NCBI GenBank assembly: GCA_013813615.1
Contig: JACCRJ010000620.1
Location: forward strand, 1-5,797
Length of the DNA stretch: 5,797 nucleotides
Source: Lautropia sp.
GTDB taxonomy: Bacteria > Pseudomonadota > Gammaproteobacteria > Burkholderiales > Burkholderiaceae_E
Reading direction: 5' to 3'
The notes under the pieces were generated by a model. That model was not told where the DNA came from, did no database searches, and was given only the letters and a program-made list of their open reading frames with translations. This document shows, piece after piece, positions 1 to 5,797 of the stretch (within the stretch, counting starts at the first letter, position 1; each line of letters begins with the position of its first letter). The translations under genes and the position numbers were made by a program.

Positions 1-771
1 CATCTTGGCCCAGACGTCCTTGTTGATGACCATCTCCATGGGCGCCGTCGGCTGATGTACACCCGGGTAGATGAGGTACTTGGCGATCTTGTGGAAGCCC
101 ATCGAGATGTTTTCCCATAGCGTGCCCCACTCGACCGCATCGATGGCGCCGCGCTCCAGCATCGGGTAAACGTCCGCGCCTGCCGTGGTGACCGGTGCCG
201 CGCCCAGGTCCCGCGACATCTCCAGCCAGGCGCCGGCGGTGCGGATCTTTAGTCCCTTGAGGTCGGCCAGCGACTTGACCGGCTTGCGGGAATGCACGAA
301 GACTTCCGCGGTCCGGATGAAGAGCGGCATCGAGACCAGTTCGTCGCTTTCCATTCGGTACTTGCGCTGGAGTTCTTTGCCGCCGCCCTGGTAGATCCAG
401 TGCAGCATCCGCTCAGTGTCGAACGTGCCGGCATAGCCGCCGAAAAGCACGGTGGTGGGGTCCTTGCCCCAGTCCCAGCCCATCCAGGTGTGGCCGACTT
501 CCGCCAGGCCGTTGCGGACGGTGTCCGGTACCTTCAACGCGTTGCCGAGCGCGCCGCCCGGGAAGGTCTGGATCTTGAAGCGGCCGCCGGAGAGCAACGC
601 CATTCGCTCGGCAAATGCCTTGGCGCCGATGTCCATCAAGGGCCCGCCGGGCCAACCGGTGGCCATCTTCCAGTTGTAGCTGGGGCCGGCGGACTGCGCC
701 TGCGCCAGGGTCGTGCCGCCGAGGGCAAGCGTTCCCGCCGTACCGGCGCGAATGAAGTCGCGTTTGTTCAT
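1..771 (-). CDS. TRAP transporter substrate-binding protein, DctP family (partial, C-terminus beyond window)
   Basis: Periplasmic solute receptor of a tripartite ATP-independent (TRAP) transporter; it binds a substrate, usually an organic acid, and delivers it to a DctQ/DctM-type membrane unit. The frame is open from the ATG at 771 to the left edge: 257 residues of a family usually about 330-370 long. Residues 1-25 form an export signal: MNKRDFIRAG is Tat-like (KR in place of the twin arginine), followed by a hydrophobic stretch and a likely cleavage after AQA (23-25). The segment around 170-180 (DLKGLKIRTAG) carries Arg177, matching the conserved arginine that holds the substrate carboxylate in this family. 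Residues 210-237 (IDAVEW, then GFHKIAKY and YPG) resemble receptors of the 2-oxoacid (TakP-like) type, but the substrate cannot be assigned. The start is set by a strong GGAGGAGA ribosome-binding site. It is transcribed divergently from thrH; the membrane subunits would lie beyond position 1. Confidence 0.93.
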   Translation of the reverse strand, partial: MNKRDFIRAGTAGTLALGGTTLAQAQSAGPSYNWKMATGWPGGPLMDIGAKAFAERMALLSGGRFKIQTFPGGALGNALKVPDTVRNGLAEVGHTWMGWDWGKDPTTVLFGGYAGTFDTERMLHWIYQGGGKELQRKYRMESDELVSMPLFIRTAEVFVHSRKPVKSLADLKGLKIRTAGAWLEMSRDLGAAPVTTAGADVYPMLERGAIDAVEWGTLWENISMGFHKIAKYLIYPGVHQPTAPMEMVINKDVWAKM

Positions 772-775
772 CGAG

Positions 776-783
776 TCTCCTCC
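776..783 (-). promoter_or_regulatory. Ribosome-binding site of the TRAP receptor gene
   Basis: On the minus strand this reads GGAGGAGA and ends 4 bases before the ATG at 771. It is a near-consensus Shine-Dalgarno sequence and fixes the start codon of the TRAP binding protein. Confidence 0.8.
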
Positions 784-854
784 AGTTTTCACCGGTCCGT
801 ATGGACGGGCGTCCTGCTCACATCGCCCCGCGCCTGTGGCCGGCCGGTCGACGA

Positions 855-866
855 TTGATACCTCAA
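855..866. promoter_or_regulatory. Operator-like near-palindrome, distal copy
   Basis: TTGATACCTCAA has perfect outer arms TTGA/TCAA around a 4-bp centre. It resembles the site at 877-888 (TTGATATATCAG): both fit TTGATAnnTCAR. The centres of the two sites lie 22 bp apart, about two helical turns, so two bound dimers would sit on the same face of the DNA. For the TRAP gene it lies in the 5' leader, downstream of the predicted transcription start. Short palindromes with a TA-rich centre are typical of GntR-family (FCD type) repressors, but no regulator gene is in the window, so the protein that binds is unknown. It is read directly from the sequence; the function is inferred. Confidence 0.45.
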
Positions 867-876
867 CCGCACATCA

Positions 877-888
877 TTGATATATCAG
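877..888. promoter_or_regulatory. Operator-like palindrome, proximal copy, over the predicted TRAP transcription start
   Basis: TTGATATATCAG contains the perfect 10-bp palindrome TGATATATCA (878-887). It lies directly downstream of the predicted minus-strand -10 hexamer (895-900), so it would cover the transcription start of the TRAP gene, where a repressor operator usually sits. It pairs with the related site at 855-866. It is AT-rich within a GC-rich genome, which makes chance less likely but does not exclude it. Confidence 0.5.
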
Positions 889-894
889 CGCTGC

Positions 895-924
895 ACGATA
901 GGTTATCTTCGCCGGCCCTGTCAA
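895..924 (-). promoter_or_regulatory. Predicted sigma70-type promoter for the TRAP gene
   Basis: On the minus strand a perfect -35 hexamer TTGACA (924-919) is followed after 18 bp by TATCGT (900-895), which matches four of six bases of the -10 consensus. Transcription would start near 888, giving a leader of about 115 bases before the ATG at 771. The start would fall inside the palindrome at 877-888. No other TTGACA match was noticed in this intergenic region. Confidence 0.5.
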
Positions 925-971
925 GAAAATCCCGCGCTCGCCGCCGAAATCGTCCGGGGAAATCGATCGGC

Positions 972-977
972 TACACT
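972..977 (+). promoter_or_regulatory. Weak candidate -10 element for the thrH-kynU-kynA cluster
   Basis: TACACT matches four of six bases of the -10 consensus and would start transcription near 984, about 35 bases before the thrH start. No convincing -35 element lies 16-18 bp upstream. An alternative is the -35-like TTGATA at 855-860 with the poor -10 TGATAT at 878-883, which would overlap the operator-like sites. Neither is strong, so the cluster's promoter is not settled. Confidence 0.22.
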
Positions 978-1018
978 TGCCGCGAATCGCCGCCAGGGGG
1001 CGGCCGGCGGAGCGGCTC

Positions 1019-1657
1019 GTGCTGATTGTCTGTCTCGACCTCGAAGGTGTGCTGGTCCCGGAAGTCTGGGTGGAGTTCGCCCGGCGCAGCGGCATCGACA
1101 GCCTGACCCGCACCACCCGCGACGAGCCGGACTACGACAAGCTGATGCGCTTCCGGCTGCAGACGCTCACCGAGCATGGCATGAAGATCGGGGACATTCA
1201 GCGGGTGATTCAGGACATGTCGCCGCTGCCGGGCGCCAGCAGCTTCCTGGATGAGCTGCGGGCCACGTACCAGGTCGTGATCCTCTCCGACACCTTCTAC
1301 GAGTTCGCGCGGCCGCTGATGGAGCGGCTGGCGCTACCGACGCTCTTCTGCCATTCACTGGTGGTCGCCGGCAACGGCGCCGTCACCGGATACAAGCTGC
1401 GCATGCCGGACCAGAAGCGTGCCGCGGTCGAAGCCTTCAAGTCGCTCGCCTTCGACGTGGTTGCCGCCGGCGACTCGTACAACGACACCGCGATGCTCGG
1501 CGCCGCCGACGCCGGCTTCTTCATTCATCCGCCCCCGGCGATCGCCGCGCAGTTTCCGCAATTTCCGGTCGCGAAGGACTACGCGGCGTTGCGGGCGGCC
1601 ATCGACGGGGTCGCGGCCAGGCTGGCCTTGCGGGAGCCCGCGCAACGCGGGGGTTAA
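1019..1657 (+). CDS. thrH: Bifunctional phosphoserine phosphatase / homoserine phosphotransferase ThrH
   Basis: A haloacid-dehalogenase (HAD) superfamily enzyme that dephosphorylates phosphoserine and, in the Pseudomonas aeruginosa family founder, can pass the phosphate to homoserine. From the GTG at 1019 the protein has 212 residues, close to the ~205 of ThrH. The N-terminus MLIVCLDLEGVLVPE aligns with that of ThrH, with nucleophile Asp7 and the family-typical Glu9 where most HAD enzymes have Asp. Motif II is ILSDTFYEF (Ser90), motif III includes Lys133 (MPDQKR), and motif IV is AAGDSYNDT (Asp152, Asp156). The PQFP segment near 180 is also shared. The GTG is chosen because it reproduces the ThrH N-terminus and has a GGCGGAG ribosome-binding site (1006-1012) 6 bases upstream; an in-frame TTG at 977 adds 14 unmatched residues. 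It is the first gene of a tight same-strand cluster with kynU and kynA and probably shares their transcript. Confidence 0.93.
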   Translation: MLIVCLDLEGVLVPEVWVEFARRSGIDSLTRTTRDEPDYDKLMRFRLQTLTEHGMKIGDIQRVIQDMSPLPGASSFLDELRATYQVVILSDTFYEFARPLMERLALPTLFCHSLVVAGNGAVTGYKLRMPDQKRAAVEAFKSLAFDVVAAGDSYNDTAMLGAADAGFFIHPPPAIAAQFPQFPVAKDYAALRAAIDGVAARLALREPAQRGG

Positions 1658-1671
1658 ACTCCACTCAACGT

Positions 1672-1676
1672 GGAGG
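1672..1676 (+). promoter_or_regulatory. Ribosome-binding site that supports the TTG start of kynU
   Basis: GGAGG lies 6 bases before the TTG at 1683, in the short gap after the thrH stop. The in-frame ATG at 1737 has no comparable purine-rich sequence ahead of it. This site is therefore the main argument for the TTG start. Confidence 0.6.
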
Positions 1677-1682
1677 TTCCCA

Positions 1683-3026
1683 TTGGATTCAGCCGATGCC
1701 ACCGTCGAAGGCGCGCCCGACCACTCCGATGACCGCATGGTCGATAGCGTCCTGGAATGGACCCGCGCCGAATGTGAGCGCCTCGACCGGGACGATCCCC
1801 TGTCTGTGCATCGGTTGCAGTTCAGCCTGCCGCCCGGCCTGATCTACCTCGACGGCAACTCGCTCGGGCCCCTGCCGGCCGGCACCGCGGCCCGCATCGC
1901 GACTGCGGTCTCCCAGGAGTGGGGCGAGGGACTGATCGGCAGCTGGAACAGCGCGGGCTGGATCGGCCTGCCGCAGCGGGTCGGCGCGAAGATCGCCGCG
2001 CTCGTCGGCGCTCACGACGACGAGGTCGTCGCGGCCGACTCCACGTCGGTGAACCTGTTCAAGGTTCTCGCGGCGGCACTGCAGCTTCGTCCGGATCGGC
2101 GCGTCATCCTCTCCGAGCGGGGCAACTTCCCGACCGACCTGTACATCGCCCAGGGGCTGATCGGGATGCTGGGCAAGGGCTACCGCCTGGAACTCGCCGA
2201 GCGGGAGGATCTGGAGCGCCTGCTGTCGCCGGAGGAACTCGGGCTGGATGTCGCGGTGGCGATGCTGACGCAGGTCGACTATCGCGACGGCTCTCGGCTG
2301 GACATGGCGCGGGTGACCGCACAGGTCCATGAGGCAGGGGGCGTGGTCGTCTGGGATCTCGCGCATTCGGCCGGCGCGTTCCCGGTGGCCTTGAACGCGG
2401 CGAAGGCGGACTTCGCGGTCGGCTGCGGCTACAAGTACCTGAACGGCGGACCGGGTGCGCCCGCCTTTCTTTATGTCGCGCGGGAACACCAGTCTCGCCT
2501 GCACCAGCCGCTGTCCGGCTGGATGGGGCATGCGCATCCTTTCGATTTCGCCCAGGAGTACGCGCCGGAGCCGGGGATCTCCCGCTACCTCTGCGGCACG
2601 CCGCCGGTGCTGGCGCTGACCGCGCTGGACGAAGGGCTCGACACGGTCCTTGCCGCCCAGCCCCACGGTGGCCTGGCGGCGCTGGAAGCGAAGGCTGCGA
2701 GGCTGACCGAGTGCTTCATCGACCTGGTCGAAGACGGCTGCTCGGAGTACGGCATGACGCTGGTGACGCCGCGCGAGGCGCAGCGCCGCGGCAACCAGGT
2801 CAGCTTCGCGATGGAGGCCGGGGACCAGGCATACGCGGTGGTGCAGGCCCTGATCGCCCGCGGCGTCGTCGGCGACTTTCGAGCACCCAACATCCTGCGG
2901 TTCGGTTTCGCGCCGCTCTACCTGCGCCTGGTCGACGCCTGGGATGCGGCCGAACATGTGGCGGAGGTCCTGCAGACGCGCGAATGGGACCAGCCCCGCT
3001 TCCTGCGGCGGCACGCGGTGACATGA
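1683..3026 (+). CDS. kynU: Kynureninase
   Basis: A pyridoxal-phosphate enzyme that cleaves L-kynurenine to anthranilate and L-alanine in the cytoplasm. From the TTG at 1683 it has 447 residues (429 from the ATG at 1737); the Pseudomonas fluorescens enzyme has 416. Diagnostic segments in order are [12 protein letters not shown] near the N-terminus, [17 protein letters not shown] (Phe149 and Asp152, matching Phe129/Asp132 of the Pseudomonas enzyme), WDLAHSAGA (Asp225 and His228, matching Asp201/His204; the Asp contacts the pyridine nitrogen), [10 protein letters not shown] with the Schiff-base lysine Lys251 (Lys227), then [15 protein letters not shown] and a C-terminal RFGFAPLY. All catalytic landmarks are present, so it should be active. 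The ribosome-binding site favours TTG, whereas family length favours ATG 1737; the true N-terminus is open. It starts 25 bp after thrH and its stop overlaps the kynA start. Confidence 0.96.
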   Translation: MDSADATVEGAPDHSDDRMVDSVLEWTRAECERLDRDDPLSVHRLQFSLPPGLIYLDGNSLGPLPAGTAARIATAVSQEWGEGLIGSWNSAGWIGLPQRVGAKIAALVGAHDDEVVAADSTSVNLFKVLAAALQLRPDRRVILSERGNFPTDLYIAQGLIGMLGKGYRLELAEREDLERLLSPEELGLDVAVAMLTQVDYRDGSRLDMARVTAQVHEAGGVVVWDLAHSAGAFPVALNAAKADFAVGCGYKYLNGGPGAPAFLYVAREHQSRLHQPLSGWMGHAHPFDFAQEYAPEPGISRYLCGTPPVLALTALDEGLDTVLAAQPHGGLAALEAKAARLTECFIDLVEDGCSEYGMTLVTPREAQRRGNQVSFAMEAGDQAYAVVQALIARGVVGDFRAPNILRFGFAPLYLRLVDAWDAAEHVAEVLQTREWDQPRFLRRHAVT

Positions 3027-3853
3027 GCGGCGAAGACGAATTCAAGGGCGCGCGCCTTGACTACGCCGGCACGATGACCTATGGCGACTACCTGCAGCTG
3101 GACGCGCTCCTGGACGCGCAGCATCCTCGGTCGCCCGACCACAACGAGATGCTGTTCATCATCCAGCACCAGACCAGCGAGCTGTGGATCAAGCTGATGC
3201 TGCAGGAATTGCGCGCCGCCCGCGAGCGGCTGCGCAACGACGAGCTCCCGCCGGCCTTCAAGATGCTGGCGCGGGTCTCGCGGATCATGGAGCAGCTGGT
3301 CCACGCCTGGGATGTCCTCTCGACCCTGACGCCCTCGGAGTATTCTGCGCTGCGCCCCTACCTCGGCTCCTCCTCCGGCTTCCAGTCGTACCAGTACCGG
3401 GAGCTGGAGTTCATCCTCGGCAACAAACAGCCGGTGATGCTCAAGCCGCATGAGCACCGCACGGAGCTGCACGCCCGCGTGCTGCAAGCGCTGCAGGCTC
3501 CTTCGCTTTACGACGAGGCGATCCGGTTGCTGGTGCGCAAGGGTTTTATCATCGACGCTGAAGACGCCGAGCGGGACTGGTCCGAACCGCGGCCATTTTC
3601 GGATTCGCTGACCCGCGCGTGGCTGCAGGTCTACCGCGAGCCGGAGAGCCACTGGGACCTCTATCAGCTTGCCGAGGAGTTCGTGGACCTGGAGGATTCA
3701 TTCCGCCAATGGCGCTTCCGCCACGTCACGACGGTTGAGCGGATCATCGGCTTCAAACCGGGCACCGGCGGCACGGCAGGCGTCGCGTACCTGCGCAAGA
3801 TGCTGGACGTCGTGCTGTTTCCGGAGCTCTGGAAAGTGCGCACGGACCTCTAG
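3023..3853 (+). CDS. kynA: Tryptophan 2,3-dioxygenase
   Basis: A cytoplasmic haem enzyme that oxidises L-tryptophan to N-formyl-L-kynurenine, the first step of the kynurenine pathway. The 276-residue all-helical protein keeps the active-site residues known from the Xanthomonas campestris enzyme at a constant offset of six: Phe45 and His49 in [13 protein letters not shown] (Phe51, His55), Tyr107 and Arg111 in TPSEYSALR (Tyr113, Arg117, the latter binding the substrate carboxylate), the proximal haem ligand His234 in [15 protein letters not shown] (His240), and Thr248 in the GTGG loop (Thr254). The C-terminus [13 protein letters not shown] is family-typical and complete. The ATG overlaps the kynU stop as ATGA with no strong ribosome-binding site of its own, so translation is probably coupled to kynU. 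Kynurenine formamidase, which would link KynA to KynU, is not in this window. Confidence 0.97.
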   Translation: MSGEDEFKGARLDYAGTMTYGDYLQLDALLDAQHPRSPDHNEMLFIIQHQTSELWIKLMLQELRAARERLRNDELPPAFKMLARVSRIMEQLVHAWDVLSTLTPSEYSALRPYLGSSSGFQSYQYRELEFILGNKQPVMLKPHEHRTELHARVLQALQAPSLYDEAIRLLVRKGFIIDAEDAERDWSEPRPFSDSLTRAWLQVYREPESHWDLYQLAEEFVDLEDSFRQWRFRHVTTVERIIGFKPGTGGTAGVAYLRKMLDVVLFPELWKVRTDL

Positions 3854-3894
3854 GACCTGGAGCAGTGGAATTCCCGCGATGAGTCAAACCGGCG

Positions 3895-3931
3895 GCCGCC
3901 CGAGGCTGGCGGGCGGCGCGAATCCGCCCGC
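3895..3931 (+). repeat. Overlapping alternative hairpins between kynA and the cytochrome gene
   Basis: Three GC-rich arms can form two mutually exclusive perfect 8-bp stems. Arm 3895-3902 can pair with 3910-3917 (loop of 7), or 3909-3916 can pair with 3924-3931 (loop of 7). The middle arm is shared. No run of T follows either stem, so this is not a standard intrinsic terminator. It may slow or end transcription after kynA, affect the downstream gene, or simply reflect the GC content. Confidence 0.35.
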
Positions 3932-3998
3932 AGCCGCTTGCGATATCCGTTCGGCAGGCGCATGCTTTTCTGCCGCTGACCCTTACGTGGTGATCGCA

Positions 3999-4796
3999 AT
4001 GACAAGGCTCGTGCTTTTGTTCTCGCTCCTGGTCCTCGCGCACTCGGCGCAGGCCGCGGACCTCGAAGCGGGCCGGTCCCGCGCGACAGCTGTCTGCGCG
4101 GCCTGCCACGGCGCGAACGGCGTGAGCGTGAGCGACGCCATCCCGAACCTGGCAGGGCAGAAGGCGGTTTATCTGGAAACGCAGCTCAAGGCCATGAAGG
4201 AGGGGGCACGCAAGAGCCCGATCATGAACGCGATCGCCAGCCAGCTGAGCCCGCCGGACATCGCGGACGTTGCCGCGTATTTTTCGTCCCAGCCCGGCGC
4301 CACCGCCGCGGCGAAGTCTGAGTTCCTGCCTGGCCTGGTCAAGACCGGCGTCACCTTCCCGGAGGATTACCAGCGCACCTTCACCAAGTACCACACGATC
4401 AATTTTCCGGCGACCCGGCAGGTGCGGTACTACTACGCCAACAAGACGGCGCTGCAGGCCGCGCAGCAGGGCCGGTCGCTGCCCGACGGCTCCTATCTCT
4501 TCGCGGAAGTTCATTCCGCCAAGCTGGACGCAGACAAGAGTCCGGTCATGGGAGGCGACGGTTTTTACGTGGCGGATCAGTTGCTGTTTCACACCGCCAT
4601 GGCGCGCGATGCCGGATGGGGCAAGGACATTCCGGAGATGCTGCGCAACGAGGACTGGAATTACGCCGTGTTCACGACTTCGCGACAGCCGCGGCCGGCG
4701 AATCAGGCGGAATGCCTGGCCTGTCACAAGCCGCTGGACAAAACCAGCTTCACCTTCACACTCGAGCAGCTCAAGTCGGGTCCCAAGCCGCAATAG
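3999..4796 (+). CDS. Exported two-haem protein: cytochrome c domain fused to a cytochrome P460-family domain
   Basis: Predicted periplasmic electron-transfer or small-molecule redox protein of 265 residues. Residues 1-19 are a Sec signal (hydrophobic stretch VLLFSLLVLA, cleavage after AQA). Residues 20-98 form a class I cytochrome c domain with haem motif C33-AA-C36-H37 and likely distal ligand Met76 in SPIMNAIASQLS. Residues ~115-265 resemble the cytochrome P460 family: FPEDYQ near 120, VRYYYAN, a PDGSYLFAEV segment (162-171), and a second haem motif C239-LA-C242-H243 near the C-terminus. P460 proteins of nitrifiers oxidise hydroxylamine, and the related cytochromes c'-beta bind NO; the role here is unproven. 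By my alignment the cross-linking lysine of Nitrosomonas P460 is Ala169. The ATG at 3999 is chosen because the signal peptide starts there and GGTGATC lies just upstream; an in-frame ATG at 3879 would put 40 unlikely residues before the signal. The 145-bp gap from kynA suggests a separate or loosely linked unit. Confidence 0.85.
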   Translation: MTRLVLLFSLLVLAHSAQAADLEAGRSRATAVCAACHGANGVSVSDAIPNLAGQKAVYLETQLKAMKEGARKSPIMNAIASQLSPPDIADVAAYFSSQPGATAAAKSEFLPGLVKTGVTFPEDYQRTFTKYHTINFPATRQVRYYYANKTALQAAQQGRSLPDGSYLFAEVHSAKLDADKSPVMGGDGFYVADQLLFHTAMARDAGWGKDIPEMLRNEDWNYAVFTTSRQPRPANQAECLACHKPLDKTSFTFTLEQLKSGPKPQ

Positions 4797-4814
4797 CTGC
4801 GGCGGACGAACTGA

Positions 4815-4831
4815 CGCACCGCTGCGGTGCG
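4815..4831 (+). repeat. Tight hairpin downstream of the cytochrome gene
   Basis: CGCACCG and CGGTGCG form a perfect 7-bp stem around a 3-base loop, 18 bases after the stop codon of the cytochrome gene. There is no T-run after it, so it is at best a weak or factor-dependent terminator or an mRNA 3'-end stabiliser. The rest of the 4797-4913 gap shows no clear promoter for the following gene; TATACC at 4866-4871 is a possible -10 without a matching -35. Confidence 0.35.
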
Positions 4832-4913
4832 CATAGCCGCTTCGAGGGGTAAGATAGCGGCCTCATATACCGGGGGCGACTGTCAGTGCGGCGCCCGACA
4901 CCGCGCCCGACCG

Positions 4914-5797
4914 ATGCCCGCCACCGCCGCAGCCGACTCTCCCACCGCTTGGTTCAGGCTCGCCGCCTCTGTCGCCCTGATGATCCTCGGCGGCTGCGGC
5001 ATGTATGTGGTCGTGGTTGTCCTGCCGACGGTACAGGCCGAGTTCGGCGTCGCCCGCGGTGATGCGTCGCTGCCATACACGCTGACCATGGTCGGCTTCG
5101 GCCTCGGCAGCCTGCTGATGGGCAGGCTCGCCGATCGCTTCGGTGTGATGGTGTCGATGTTCCTCGGCGTGTTCTGCCTCTCCGCCGGCTTCATCCTCGC
5201 CGGGATGTCGCCGAACCTGTTGCAGTTCGCGCTGATCCACGGCATCCTCATCGGCATGCTGGGGAGCTCGGCGACGTTTGCCCCGCTGATCGCCGACACC
5301 TCCCTCTGGTTCGACCGTCGGCGCGGCATCGCGGTCGGGATATGCGCCGCCGGCAACTATATCGGTGGTACCCTCTGGCCGCCGGTCGTGCAGCACTTCG
5401 TCGAGAGCATCGGCTGGCGCCAGACCTACTTCGGCATCGGCGTCTTCTGTTTCGTCACGATGCTGCCGCTCGCGCTGCGACTGCGCCAAAGGCCACCGGC
5501 GCTTGGAGCAGCCAGGCCGGCTTCGACGCTGGAGTCGACGCCTGCGGTGGCGGTTGCGGCTGAGCCGGCGGTTGTGCTCGGGGCGGAACCGGCAATGGCA
5601 CGGCAACGGGCGGCGATGGCGCTGGTCGCGTCCAATACGGCGCGCAGCCGTCCGCTCGGATTCTCGCCCGGCCTGCTGCAGACCCTGCTGTGCATCGCCG
5701 GCGTCGCCTGTTGCGTGGCGATGTCGATGCCGCAGGTCCACATCGTCGCCTATTGCAGCGACCTCGGATACGGCGCGGCCCGCGGCGCGCAAATGCT
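4914..5797 (+). CDS. Major facilitator superfamily transporter (partial, C-terminus beyond window)
   Basis: Inner-membrane secondary transporter; the frame is open from the ATG at 4914 to the right edge, giving 294 residues of an expected ~400-450. Hydrophobic segments suggest six transmembrane helices at about 15-37, 54-70, 79-99, 102-124, 138-158 and 171-189, and the start of helix 7 from about 252. The helix 2-3 loop has the MFS signature GRLADRFG (70-77), and the helix 4-5 loop has WFDRRRGIAVG. The general pattern resembles MFS members of the oxalate/formate and monocarboxylate-porter type, but the substrate cannot be told. The central loop (about 190-251) is unusually rich in Ala, Pro, Val and Glu. 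No good ribosome-binding site precedes the ATG; no better in-frame start was seen. It follows the cytochrome gene by 117 bp on the same strand, with no clear functional link. Confidence 0.88.
   Translation, partial: MPATAAADSPTAWFRLAASVALMILGGCGMYVVVVVLPTVQAEFGVARGDASLPYTLTMVGFGLGSLLMGRLADRFGVMVSMFLGVFCLSAGFILAGMSPNLLQFALIHGILIGMLGSSATFAPLIADTSLWFDRRRGIAVGICAAGNYIGGTLWPPVVQHFVESIGWRQTYFGIGVFCFVTMLPLALRLRQRPPALGAARPASTLESTPAVAVAAEPAVVLGAEPAMARQRAAMALVASNTARSRPLGFSPGLLQTLLCIAGVACCVAMSMPQVHIVAYCSDLGYGAARGAQM

Noticed and set aside
292..858. Plus-strand open frame (188 codons) opposite the TRAP receptor
   Set aside because: It is antisense to a well-conserved binding protein and spans its promoter region; there is no recognisable domain.
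977..1018. Upstream TTG start for thrH
   Set aside because: The extra 14 residues do not match ThrH, while the GTG at 1019 reproduces its N-terminus and has a ribosome-binding site.
801..1018. Leader peptide or attenuator before the tryptophan-catabolic cluster
   Set aside because: I saw no short reading frame with clustered Trp codons and no terminator/antiterminator pair in the thrH leader.
1689..3014. Long minus-strand open frame (441 codons) opposite kynU
   Set aside because: It lies antisense to a kynureninase with all catalytic residues. The translation is Arg/Gly/Gln/Val-rich with no recognisable domain, as expected for the antisense of GC-rich coding DNA.
3879..3998. In-frame upstream ATG that would extend the cytochrome by 40 residues
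   Set aside because: It would bury the export signal behind 40 Arg/Ala/Pro-containing residues. The start at 3999 begins exactly at a classic signal peptide.
3753..4793. Long minus-strand open frame (346 codons) opposite the cytochrome gene
   Set aside because: It is antisense to a protein with a signal peptide and two haem motifs; its own translation is Arg-rich and shows no motif.
4815..4831. Hairpin as an intrinsic terminator
   Set aside because: The stem is good but no T-run follows, so it is listed only as a hairpin.
4863..5792. Long minus-strand open frame (309 codons) opposite the MFS gene
   Set aside because: The plus strand encodes clear transmembrane helices and the GRLADRFG motif. 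The antisense product is His/Arg/Glu/Asp-rich, a typical antisense artefact.
1..5797. CRISPR array, tRNA/rRNA, insertion sequence or phage genes
   Set aside because: No regularly spaced repeats, tRNA-like folds, transposase motifs or terminal inverted repeats were seen by eye on either strand.

Overview
The window reads as an ordinary chromosomal catabolic region from a GC-rich proteobacterium. Protein similarities as I recall them (TRAP binding protein, ThrH, a kynureninase close to the Pseudomonas type, a ~276-aa tryptophan dioxygenase) suggest a beta- or gammaproteobacterium; the genus cannot be told from the sequence alone. Coding density is high, and long antisense frames are a by-product of the GC content.

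Layout: (1) positions 1-771, minus strand, hold the N-terminal 257 residues of a TRAP-transporter periplasmic binding protein (DctP type) that runs off the left edge. (2) Positions 772-1018 are a divergent intergenic region. It has a sigma70-like promoter facing the TRAP gene and two 12-bp operator-like near-palindromes whose centres lie 22 bp apart. (3) Positions 1019-3853, plus strand, hold a compact three-gene cluster: thrH (phosphoserine phosphatase/homoserine phosphotransferase), kynU (kynureninase) and kynA (tryptophan 2,3-dioxygenase). The thrH-kynU gap is 25 bp, and kynU and kynA overlap by an ATGA stop/start. (4) Positions 3854-3998 are a spacer with alternative GC-rich hairpins. (5) Positions 3999-4796 hold an exported two-haem protein with an N-terminal class I cytochrome c domain and a C-terminal cytochrome P460-family domain. 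(6) Positions 4797-4913 are a spacer with one tight hairpin. (7) Positions 4914 onward hold the start of a major facilitator superfamily transporter that runs off the right edge.

Functionally, KynA opens the indole ring of tryptophan to N-formylkynurenine, and KynU splits kynurenine into anthranilate and alanine. The formamidase between these steps is not in the window. ThrH acts on phosphoserine and homoserine; its place at the head of a tryptophan-catabolic cluster is unexplained. The two transporters and the cytochrome have no demonstrated link to the pathway.

I found no clear new system, mobile element, CRISPR array or RNA gene. The points most worth a second look are the tandem operator-like sites, the cytochrome c-P460 fusion (which seems to lack the family's cross-linking lysine), and the thrH-kynU-kynA arrangement.
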